Below, one piece after another: positions 7,478-13,795 of a DNA stretch of 16,609 nucleotides; the stretch's first letter is position 1, and each line of letters opens with the position of its first letter. This DNA is from an uncultured Arsenicibacter sp. (GTDB lineage Bacteria > Bacteroidota > Bacteroidia > Cytophagales > Spirosomataceae): the NCBI RefSeq assembly GCF_945952095.1, contig NZ_CAMFHL010000160.1, forward strand, positions 1-16,609, in the 5' to 3' direction. The notes beneath the pieces are model-generated. The model had not been told where the DNA came from. It was given only the letters and a program-made list of their open reading frames with translations, and searched no databases. Made by a program: the position numbers and the translations under genes.

Positions 7478-7485
7478 TATATTTG
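7478..7485 (+). promoter_or_regulatory. Possible Bacteroidota -7 promoter element
   Basis: TATATTTG fits TAnnTTTG, the -7 consensus of the primary sigma factor in this phylum. No TTTG was found at the usual -33 distance. No plus-strand protein gene follows for 2.4 kb, so if real it would drive a short transcript ending at the hairpin at 7524-7544. Confidence 0.3.
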
Positions 7486-7523
7486 AATGCATTTTGAAAG
7501 AAATGTGCGTGATTAGGGAACAT

Positions 7524-7544
7524 GCCCAGCCAGATTGGTTGGGC
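7524..7544 (+). terminator. Hairpin with T-rich tail on the plus strand
   Basis: GCCCAGCCA (7524-7532) pairs with TGGTTGGGC (7536-7544) over a 3-base loop, with one G-T wobble. The plus strand continues as TTTGTCTATTTAT, which suits an intrinsic terminator for plus-strand RNA. The minus strand has no U-tract after the hairpin. It also lies 9 bp beyond the stop of the minus-strand gene at 7554 and could simply protect that mRNA end. Confidence 0.5.
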
Positions 7545-7553
7545 TTTGTCTAT

Positions 7554-7925
7554 TTATATCGATGCCTGACCGGGCTTAACAGAATACTGAATAGAAATTA
7601 CCCGTTTAGCAGCGCCCGCCTCTTTTTTGTTTGAGAAACCTTCAACAACAACTCCCTTTTGTCCTAATTCCCGCTTTGCTTTCCGGACGTTCCGGTAGCG
7701 ATTGCCATTGAGGTAATAGATGACCGAATCAGCCGGATAGCTGAACGGGTCAAACCGGATTGAATAGGCGGACTTCCGGCCTGCCGGATGATCAACTAGT
7801 TCACCGTACTTCGGTTTGATGTCTTCGTAATCAGGAAAGGTTTTCTGATTGGTCTGTGCAAACAGCGCAGGGCTACCTGTAACGAAAAGCAGCAGCAGGG
7901 CAGGGGTAATAAGGCGATAACGCAT
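7554..7925 (-). CDS. Small exported protein of unknown function
   Basis: I do not recognise this 123-residue protein. Residues 1-23 are a clear signal peptide (MRYRLITPALLLLFVTG, then a SPALFAQ cleavage region), so it should be periplasmic or secreted. The mature part is basic and about 100 residues long, with no cysteine, no lipobox and no further membrane segment. A segment DSVIYYLNGNRYRNVRKAKREL suggests a mixed beta-strand and helix fold. The gene lies 57 bp downstream of the GH44-like glycosidase on the same strand and could be cotranscribed with it, although the segment between them contains no strong terminator. A hairpin follows the stop codon. The signal peptide, length and composition support a real gene. 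Confidence 0.7.
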   Translation of the reverse strand: MRYRLITPALLLLFVTGSPALFAQTNQKTFPDYEDIKPKYGELVDHPAGRKSAYSIRFDPFSYPADSVIYYLNGNRYRNVRKAKRELGQKGVVVEGFSNKKEAGAAKRVISIQYSVKPGQASI

Positions 7926-7982
7926 AGCGGTAAGGGTGTTTACCCGCTAAGATACAGAAAGAGCCGGTCAGGTTGGAACCGG

Positions 7983-9857
7983 TCACTGTTTTATCAGCCG
8001 AAGCACTTTTACAACACGCTCACCCTGCCGGAAAACGGCCACATACGTTCCCGCCGGCCATTGCTGCCCGAACACAGGATTCGTTTTTGTATCGAACGAG
8101 GCTACTTCCTGACCGGCGGTATTGAATACCGTACATTGGCCCGCAAACGGCTGCGTTAACTGAAAGCCCGACGTACCCGGATTCGGCGCGACGACAATGT
8201 CAGCTGCCGGGTCGAGGCCCAGGATGGCATTGCCTTGTCTGCCGGTGAGCTGTATGGATATGACCGACATAGCCGGTAAATCCAGTGACAGGCCATTGTT
8301 AAAGATATGTACTATGCTTGTTTCCAGAGCATTGTTGCTATGCGAGAGAAATGTTTCCGTAGCAGGAAGGTTAGCCAGCAACCGCAGCGGGGCAAACTGA
8401 CCTGATGCAATAAAGTTTTTGAGGGTAAGCTGCATTGGTTTGGTTTCGGCCGAGCGGTTAACAAGAGCGATAGTCAGCGAATCGTTAGTTTGGTTGACCG
8501 TTGCGTAGGCCGATACCTGGGTTTCGGCCGTCGATAGGGCATCTACATGGATCGGCTGGTTGTAGCGGCTGAACAGGTGAAGCACCTCCCACATGCCCGG
8601 CTGCCACGACCACGGCGCGAAAATCTCCACCTCATTGTTCATGAATTCGCCGAGGGTAGAGGCATACCAGATCGCCTGCGTGTTGGCGTTATTGGCGTTG
8701 TTCAGACCAGCTTCGGTCAGGCCGAGGCCCACACCATGATTCGGGCCCATGTATTTGTCCAGCCATTCCCGGCAGCGGCCAAAGATGTATTCCTTGTTCA
8801 GGCTGGTGTCGTAGCCACCGGTGATGGTGCGGAGGCCGTTGGCTTCGGGAAAGGCATAGGTCCGGTCGAAGAAAATGCGGTGGTATTGCACAACCTCGTC
8901 CGGTTTGGTGCCGGACGGGTAAAAATGCACATCCAGCACATCGAGCAGCCGCACGCCCGTACGCTTCTGCTCCTCGGCCATGCGTTTGATGAAAAACTCC
9001 AGCCACGGGTACTTTTGTCCGGTGGCATCAGTGACAGGTTTATTATCATAGTTGTACCACTGCCACTCATTCGCCGTTACGGGGCCAACCAGTTTAATGT
9101 CCGGAAACCGGCTGCGGGCCTTGAGGGCTACTTCAACGTATTTCTGGATAAACGCTTCGGCCGGGAGCTGCACCGGCATAATATCATCGTGCGTACCCGA
9201 CCAGATTTCGGGCTCGTTATCCATATTCCAGTACCGGAAGTTGTTCTTGTTGAAGCCTGAACCGCCTGCGCCGAACCAGTGATTCAGCAGCCCGACGGTA
9301 GAGTCGGCGGGCCAGTTTTCGAGGTATAGATCCGGATTTCCCTCCCTGAGCGCTTTGGTCGCGTTGCTGGCCGGATTGACCGTACCGCCACCCGCCAGAT
9401 TCTGGTTAACACCCTGCCACCACTGCGACTGGTTATATGCCCAATCGTTGAAATTGGCGGTCTGCGTGCTGGCCGCCTTACCGATGAGCTGAAAGGCCCA
9501 CATGCCCTGTGCCTGCGGAAAATAGGTTGTGAATTGTGAGGCGGCAAAATCCCAGTCGTTGGGGTAGACGTTGTTATACCAGTCGGGGTGGCTCGACAGT
9601 TTTCGGCGCCAGTTGTATTTAGTGGCGTTATTGCCCGTACATTCGCGGAAAAACCGGACGCCCGCATCCCGTAAGCGTGTGATGTCGGCCCTGGTCAAAC
9701 GCTTTTGCGGATCAAGGGGCAGGGAGTTGTTGCGCCCGTAGAGATAAGGGGATACCGGCTTGCGGTTAGCGAGCACATCCACCTGAATCTGTACAGATTG
9801 GGCCAGTGTTACCTGAGTGAGTCCGGCAAAAGAAAGTGCAAAGAGAAGCGCACGCAT
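7983..9857 (-). CDS. GH44-like secreted glycosidase with T9SS sorting domain
   Basis: This 624-residue protein most resembles glycoside hydrolase family 44 (endoglucanase/xyloglucanase). Residues 1-20 are a signal peptide ending in LAQ. The catalytic region (about 25-440) has SPYLYGRNNS at 36-45 and CTGNNATKYNW at 73-83, matching the GH44 pattern of a Gly-Asn-rich turn before YNW. The likely acid/base is E215 in YWNMDNEPEIW, and the likely nucleophile is E382 in GLTEAGLN. The distance of 167 residues is close to the 173 between the catalytic pair reported for the Clostridium thermocellum GH44 enzyme. A beta-rich domain follows at about 445-540, then a type A T9SS C-terminal signal at 556-624 (VVAPNPGTSGFQL ... 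PAGTYVAVFR). It is probably exported to the cell surface or medium to cut beta-glucan. ATG at 9857 was chosen because it gives the signal peptide; the longer frame upstream crosses the divergent regulator. The exact substrate is unknown. Confidence 0.82.
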   Translation of the reverse strand: MRALLFALSFAGLTQVTLAQSVQIQVDVLANRKPVSPYLYGRNNSLPLDPQKRLTRADITRLRDAGVRFFRECTGNNATKYNWRRKLSSHPDWYNNVYPNDWDFAASQFTTYFPQAQGMWAFQLIGKAASTQTANFNDWAYNQSQWWQGVNQNLAGGGTVNPASNATKALREGNPDLYLENWPADSTVGLLNHWFGAGGSGFNKNNFRYWNMDNEPEIWSGTHDDIMPVQLPAEAFIQKYVEVALKARSRFPDIKLVGPVTANEWQWYNYDNKPVTDATGQKYPWLEFFIKRMAEEQKRTGVRLLDVLDVHFYPSGTKPDEVVQYHRIFFDRTYAFPEANGLRTITGGYDTSLNKEYIFGRCREWLDKYMGPNHGVGLGLTEAGLNNANNANTQAIWYASTLGEFMNNEVEIFAPWSWQPGMWEVLHLFSRYNQPIHVDALSTAETQVSAYATVNQTNDSLTIALVNRSAETKPMQLTLKNFIASGQFAPLRLLANLPATETFLSHSNNALETSIVHIFNNGLSLDLPAMSVISIQLTGRQGNAILGLDPAADIVVAPNPGTSGFQLTQPFAGQCTVFNTAGQEVASFDTKTNPVFGQQWPAGTYVAVFRQGERVVKVLRLIKQ

Positions 9858-9876
9858 ACGAATCGGGTTTATGGCC

Positions 9877-9884
9877 CAAAAATA
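9877..9884 (-). promoter_or_regulatory. Possible -7 promoter element of the GH44-like gene
   Basis: Read on the minus strand this is TATTTTTG, an exact fit to TAnnTTTG, 19 bp before the glycosidase ATG. It sits in the 90-bp gap between the glycosidase and the divergent AraC gene. No matching -33 TTG was found, which would fit a promoter that depends on an activator. Confidence 0.4.
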
Positions 9885-9947
9885 AGCAGCACCAGAGCAG
9901 AATGTTGTCGGGTAAACCCTAATCTTTCGCTGAATAGTACCAGAACA

Positions 9948-10862
9948 ATGACTAATGATCCCATAAAGACCTACGACGGCGTAGCGTTCCGCGAAAAATT
10001 TATCCGGAAAAAGCCGGAACTGGATGAAATACTGCGGCCGGACTACGCCCGTTTTTTCGTGGTAAAGGTCGAAGACATGATCCGGCTGATGCGGTTGCCG
10101 GTTCCGCCCACGCGCTCGCTCGGTAACACGATTATTTACCTGACTGAGGGGGAGGCGATCATGCATATCGGCAGCGAGCGGTACCGTATTGTGGCGCACG
10201 AATGCCTGATTGTACCGGCGGGCGAGGTGTTTTCGTTTGATAACATTGACCTGAACCACGGCTATCTGTGCGCGTTTCAGTCCGAATTTCTGGTCGGGAA
10301 GTTTGCCGGCCGGGAGCTGATACAGGAGTTTGAATTTCTGAGTCATTGGGGCAACCGGTGTATTCAGTTACCAGCAGCTGTCTCGGGCTATGTCGAACAG
10401 GTGTTCAGACGGTTACTGGCGGAGTACATGACCAGCGGACTGGCCAACCCCGACATCATTCAACCGTATTTTATTGCCTTGCTCTGTGAGCTGAACCGCG
10501 CTTACAAACCACTGACGGGCACGCGCCAGGGGAGTGCCGTCACGATTACGAACCGCTTCAAAGCCCTGCTGATGACGCACTTCCGTACCCGGCACCTGGT
10601 GTCAGACTATGCGTCGATGCTCAGCATTACGCCCAATCACCTGAACAAAGCCGTAAAGGCCATCACCGGCAAATCACCGACGCGCTGGATTGATGAGGCC
10701 ATTGTATTGGAGGCAAAGGTATTGCTGGCCAACAGCCCGCTGACCGTCAGCCAGGTGGCGGCCGAAGTCGGGTTGTTCGACGCATCATACTTTACCCGCA
10801 TGTTCCGGAAGTATGAAGGGACAACCCCGCTTCAGTACCGGCAATGGATTGGAAAGTCCTGA
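9948..10862 (+). CDS. AraC-family transcriptional regulator (1)
   Basis: This 304-residue protein is a one-component regulator. Residues about 55-115 form a cupin-like ligand-sensing domain (IIYLTEGEAIMHIGSERYRI, then LIVPAGEVFSF), and residues about 198-302 form the double helix-turn-helix DNA-binding domain. The first HTH includes LVSDYASMLSITPNHLNKAVK and the second VSQVAAEVGLFDASYFTRMF, ending in the typical TTPLQYRQW. ATG at 9948 was chosen since translation upstream of it gives no cupin-like sequence and would run into the divergent glycosidase gene. The 90-bp shared gap with the GH44-like gene suggests that it controls that gene and itself, perhaps in response to a glucan oligosaccharide. 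That link is inference from position. Residues 120-190 are helical and probably mediate dimerisation. Confidence 0.9.
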   Translation: MTNDPIKTYDGVAFREKFIRKKPELDEILRPDYARFFVVKVEDMIRLMRLPVPPTRSLGNTIIYLTEGEAIMHIGSERYRIVAHECLIVPAGEVFSFDNIDLNHGYLCAFQSEFLVGKFAGRELIQEFEFLSHWGNRCIQLPAAVSGYVEQVFRRLLAEYMTSGLANPDIIQPYFIALLCELNRAYKPLTGTRQGSAVTITNRFKALLMTHFRTRHLVSDYASMLSITPNHLNKAVKAITGKSPTRWIDEAIVLEAKVLLANSPLTVSQVAAEVGLFDASYFTRMFRKYEGTTPLQYRQWIGKS

Positions 10863-10934
10863 AAAAGCCGCGATCTGTCCTAGCCGTACCCCCGCCGGTT
10901 GGCGAACTTTGCCGCAATCTATTCTTCCGTCGAT

Positions 10935-11399
10935 ATGTATCCGGTTACCTTAGTTCTTCATTCTTATTTCCGCTGGCTGGTCTTGGTCAGCTTAGTATAT
11001 GCCGTTTTCCGGGCCTTTCAGGGGATGCGGACAGGACGCGGTTTTTCGAAAACGGATGATTCAACCCGTCACTGGACAGCGACGATCTCGCATATTCAGT
11101 TGATGCTGGGATTTGCGGTATACCTGAAAAGTCCGGTTGTCAATGCGTTCTGGGATAACCCGAAAGCGGCATCGGGGCAGATGGCCATCCTTTTTTTCAG
11201 TGTGATTCACTTTGCGCTCATGCTGCTGGCAATCATGGTCATTACCATCGGGTCGGCGAAGGCGAAACGGGCGGAAACAGACCGGGAAAAATTCCGGACG
11301 ATGGGGGTGTGGTTTGCGATTGGCCTGGTCATTATTTTTCTGGCCATCCCGTGGCCTTTCTCTCCCCTCGCCAACCGGCCGCTGCTGAGAACCTGGTGA
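10935..11399 (+). CDS. Small four-helix membrane protein, cytochrome-b-like
   Basis: This 154-residue protein has four hydrophobic segments, at about 4-28, 48-68, 84-106 and 125-143. It opens with MYPVTLVLHSYFRWLVLVSL and has RHWTATISHIQLMLG at 45-59. Four histidines (H9, H46, H53, H92) lie in or at the edge of helices and could bind haem. Similar short membrane proteins of this phylum are, from memory, often called cytochrome b, without biochemical proof that I know of. ATG at 10935 was chosen over a TTG at 10899, since the conserved-looking helix begins directly after it and the extra twelve residues look like noise. It is 72 bp after the AraC gene and may or may not share its transcript. 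Function is unknown. Confidence 0.75.
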   Translation: MYPVTLVLHSYFRWLVLVSLVYAVFRAFQGMRTGRGFSKTDDSTRHWTATISHIQLMLGFAVYLKSPVVNAFWDNPKAASGQMAILFFSVIHFALMLLAIMVITIGSAKAKRAETDREKFRTMGVWFAIGLVIIFLAIPWPFSPLANRPLLRTW

Positions 11400-11418
11400 G
11401 GATTTGCATCAATAATTT

Positions 11419-11483
11419 TACCACATAGGCACATAGAATAACAAAGGTTTTTATTCTTATGAGTTCTATATGTCTATGTGGTA
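11419..11483. repeat. Palindromic intergenic element, copy 1
   Basis: The left arm TACCACATAGGCACATAGAA (11419-11438) pairs with the right arm 11464-11483 at 18 of 20 positions. Each arm holds the sub-repeat CATAG/CACATAG. ACAAAGG follows the left arm. The same design occurs at 14807-14872 in the same orientation. It lies between two converging genes, so it may act as a transcription stop or be a REP/MITE-like mobile repeat. No T-tract and no coding capacity. Confidence 0.85.
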
Positions 11484-11519
11484 TTTAATTTATTACATCA
11501 TCCCGGTGCTTGTCCAGTA

Positions 11520-12914
11520 CTATTTCTTCCTGTTTTTGGCGTACCACTCCTGGAAGCTTTCGGGCGGTGCCTCCGGCATTTCGCGCTGGGTATACCACGG
11601 ATTCAGCTTGTTATTGACCAGGAAGGGCAGATTCTTCACCGTCCATCGCCCGACTTTGCCGCCAAGACGATATACTGCCGGATGGCTGAACACCGTAGCC
11701 ATGGCCTGCATGCTTACCTTTTTCGAGGCCGGGGCCAGGCCTTCGGCCATGAGGACCTGCCGCCATTTCCAGAGCTGGTCGTGAATGTCAATTTTTACCG
11801 GGCATACGTTTGAGCAGCTGCCGCAGAGGGTCGATGCAAACGGCAGGTCGGCGTTTTTGCGCATGTCCAGATTCGGCGCCAGAATCGACCCGATCGGACC
11901 GGCCACCGCATTGTGGTAGCTGTGCCCGCCGCTCCGGCGATAGACCGGGCAGGTGTTGAAGCAGGCGGCACAACGGATGCACTTCAGCGAGTTCCGGAAA
12001 TCGGGCCGGCCCAGCTGTGTGCTGCGTCCGTTATCAACCAGTACAATGTGCATTTCCTGTCCCTTGCGGCGCGGTTTGCGGAAGTGGCTCGAATAGGTTG
12101 TTACCGGCTGACCGGTAGCGCTGCGGGCCAGCAGCCGCAAAAAGACGCCGAGGTGCTTCTGCTGCGGAATAATCTTTTCGATGCCCATGCAGGCGATGTG
12201 TACATCGGCGAGGTTCACACCAAGATCGGCATTCCCTTCGTTGGTACAGACCACAAAACCGCCGGTTTCGGCCACCGCAAAGTTGACACCGGTGATGGCA
12301 ATTGGGGCCGCGACAAACTTCTCGCGCAGGTGTTGCCGGGCGGCCTCGGTCAGGTATTGCGGGTCGTTATTGCCTTTTTCGGTGCCCAGATGCTCATGGA
12401 AGGTATCGCTGACATCGGCTTTCTTGAGGTGAATCGCCGGCATCACGATATGGCTCGGAGGCTCCTGCCGGAACTGAACGATGCGCTCGCCGAGATCGGT
12501 ATCCACCACGTCGACACCCTGACTGATCAGGTACTCGTTCATGTGGCACTCCTCGGTCAGCATCGATTTGCTTTTCACCATCTTCGCAATGCCCGTCGGG
12601 CTGTGTTTCCGGATGAGGCCCAGCACAATTTCGTTATGTTCCTGCGCATTTGCGGCCCAGTGCACCTGCACCCCGTTGGCTTTGGCATTCGCTTCAAACT
12701 GAGCCAGGTAGTGATCCAGCCGTGAGAGTGTGTGGTTTTTAATCTGCGAGCCCAGCTCACGGAGGTCTTCCCATTCCGGAATCGTATGGGCGATTTTATC
12801 GCGTTTCTGGCGGACAAACCACAGGGTCTGATCATGCCAGTCGGTGCGTTCTTCGTTCTTGATGAACTGATTGGCCGCTTCGGCGTGCGGGATAACGTGT
12901 TGATCAGTCTGCAT
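11520..12914 (-). CDS. lutB: LutB-like iron-sulfur protein of L-lactate oxidation
   Basis: This 464-residue cytoplasmic protein is the LutB-type subunit of the LutABC complex, which oxidises L-lactate to pyruvate. The N-terminal LUD domain (about 60-295) carries the signature NFAVAETGGFVVCTNEGNAD at 211-230. Two iron-sulfur motifs follow: C312, C315, C318, C322 (CIRCAACFNTCPVYRR), and C364, C367, C371 (CGSCSNVCPVKI), as in ferredoxin-like 4Fe-4S subunits. The C-terminal tail (about 385-464) is typical of LutB. Its start overlaps the end of lutA by 11 bases, so translation is probably coupled. The third partner, lutC, does not follow; the next element is a palindromic repeat and then a converging gene. 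The family assignment is strong; lactate as substrate follows from known LutABC work. Confidence 0.92.
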   Translation of the reverse strand: MQTDQHVIPHAEAANQFIKNEERTDWHDQTLWFVRQKRDKIAHTIPEWEDLRELGSQIKNHTLSRLDHYLAQFEANAKANGVQVHWAANAQEHNEIVLGLIRKHSPTGIAKMVKSKSMLTEECHMNEYLISQGVDVVDTDLGERIVQFRQEPPSHIVMPAIHLKKADVSDTFHEHLGTEKGNNDPQYLTEAARQHLREKFVAAPIAITGVNFAVAETGGFVVCTNEGNADLGVNLADVHIACMGIEKIIPQQKHLGVFLRLLARSATGQPVTTYSSHFRKPRRKGQEMHIVLVDNGRSTQLGRPDFRNSLKCIRCAACFNTCPVYRRSGGHSYHNAVAGPIGSILAPNLDMRKNADLPFASTLCGSCSNVCPVKIDIHDQLWKWRQVLMAEGLAPASKKVSMQAMATVFSHPAVYRLGGKVGRWTVKNLPFLVNNKLNPWYTQREMPEAPPESFQEWYAKNRKK

Positions 12915-13611
12915 TTAAGATTTCGGCTATATGTTTGACCTTAACCGGCGAGGCCTGCCGCCGGAGAATACCTTCCAGGTGCATCAGGCAGGAAACGTCG
13001 CCGCCGATGATGTACTCCACATTATTGTCCAGCTGTTCGCGGATCCGGTCTTTGCCCATTTTTACCGACACTGCTTCTTCGGTTACGCAGAACGTCCCGC
13101 CGAAACCGCAGCATTCGTCGGGGCGGTTGGGAATAGCCACTTCCAAATTCGACACCATATTCAGCAGCTGCTCAACCTTGGAGAACGGCTTTTCGTTGCG
13201 TTCCGACATCGACGCCAGCCGCAGCCCGCGGTGGCCGTGGCAGCTCTGGTGCAGACCGACCTTGTGCGGAAAACGGGCATTGAGCGAGCTGACATGCAGC
13301 ACATCGGTCAGGAATTCGCAGAGCTCGTAAATCTGCCCGTTCAGCAGGTGATTATGCTCTTTGACATGCAGAACGCAGGAGCCCGACGGAGAGACAATGT
13401 AGTCGAAACCGGCAAAGTTTTTCGCAAAGTTCCGGTCGCAGCCGCCCGTCATACTGGCAAAACCGGAATTGGCCATCGGCTGGCCGCAACAGGTCTGATT
13501 TCGCGGTACAACGACCTCACACCCCAGTTTTTCCAGCAGCTCAAGTGTCGCAATGGCCACCTGCGGATAAAACTGATCAATATAACAGGGAACAAATAAT
13601 CCAACACGCAT
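12904..13611 (-). CDS. lutA: LutA-like CCG-domain protein of L-lactate oxidation
   Basis: This 235-residue protein has the two CCG (cysteine-rich) domains typical of LutA and of heterodisulfide-reductase and glycolate-oxidase subunits. The first is NQTCCGQPMANSG (C41, C42) and the second is DECCGFGGTFC (C167, C168, C175). Other conserved cysteines are C9 in VGLFVPCYID, C79 in SPSGSC, C124 in HQSCHG and C208. These sites hold an iron-sulfur cluster and help electron transfer in the LutABC complex. ATG at 13611 (MRVGLFVPCY) was chosen; a TTG at 13620 would add only three residues. It is the first gene of the lutAB pair and overlaps lutB by 11 bases. Its promoter must lie in the gap before the divergent AraC gene, which is the obvious candidate regulator. 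Confidence 0.92.
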   Translation of the reverse strand: MRVGLFVPCYIDQFYPQVAIATLELLEKLGCEVVVPRNQTCCGQPMANSGFASMTGGCDRNFAKNFAGFDYIVSPSGSCVLHVKEHNHLLNGQIYELCEFLTDVLHVSSLNARFPHKVGLHQSCHGHRGLRLASMSERNEKPFSKVEQLLNMVSNLEVAIPNRPDECCGFGGTFCVTEEAVSVKMGKDRIREQLDNNVEYIIGGDVSCLMHLEGILRRQASPVKVKHIAEILNAD

Positions 13612-13795
13612 CGGATGCAACTGGTAAAGGGTTTAGCCGGATTCTGAGCCTAAAAGCAAAGACCGGGCTGTAGCTTACTTATTACGACAAAAGAAGGAGT
13701 TTTTTCGACGGGTTTGTTTCGTCAGATTAGCCATTTTTACCGTTATTTTGGCAAAATATCGGGAATATTAGCCGAAAATTCGTAAATTAATCGGT
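13612..13795. promoter_or_regulatory. Divergent lutA / AraC intergenic region
   Basis: This 184-bp gap must hold promoters for both lutAB (minus) and the AraC gene (plus). It contains the palindrome AATAT-CGGGA-ATATT at 13755-13769, 27 bp before the AraC start, and ATTAGCC twice (near 13726 and 13766). No exact TAnnTTTG was found on either strand; GTTATTTTGG at 13742-13751 is a near match. The palindrome is a candidate operator. Confidence 0.45.

Larger units (their letters stand above)
7179..7553. other. AT-rich intergenic region (375 bp)
   Basis: No convincing coding frame was found here. It is more AT-rich than the genes around it and must hold the promoter of the TauE/SafE-HPP operon, but no exact TAnnTTTG element was found on the minus strand. 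CGGCA/TGCCG arms at 7381-7397 form a weak hairpin. On the plus strand there is a TATATTTG element at 7478-7485 and a strong hairpin at 7524-7544; both are listed separately. Confidence 0.7.

Noticed and set aside
7944..7980. Terminator of the glycosidase gene
   Set aside because: Only 5-bp arms (CCGGT/ACCGG) with poor tail; a direct repeat TGACCGG explains the apparent symmetry as well.
9705..9947. N-terminal extension of the first AraC regulator
   Set aside because: The extra 81 residues overlap the glycosidase start and resemble no AraC domain.
9858..10346. N-terminal extension of the glycosidase frame
   Set aside because: It would cross the divergent AraC gene, while the internal ATG at 9857 starts a good signal peptide.
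10899..10934. TTG start for the small membrane protein
   Set aside because: ATG at 10935 directly precedes the first hydrophobic helix; the additional twelve residues add nothing recognisable.
11913..12725. 270-codon plus-strand frame opposite lutB
   Set aside because: Shadow of the LUD and iron-sulfur domains of lutB; no independent support.
12931..13599. 222-codon plus-strand frame opposite lutA
   Set aside because: lutA has all its CCG motifs on the other strand, and this frame shows no recognisable domain.
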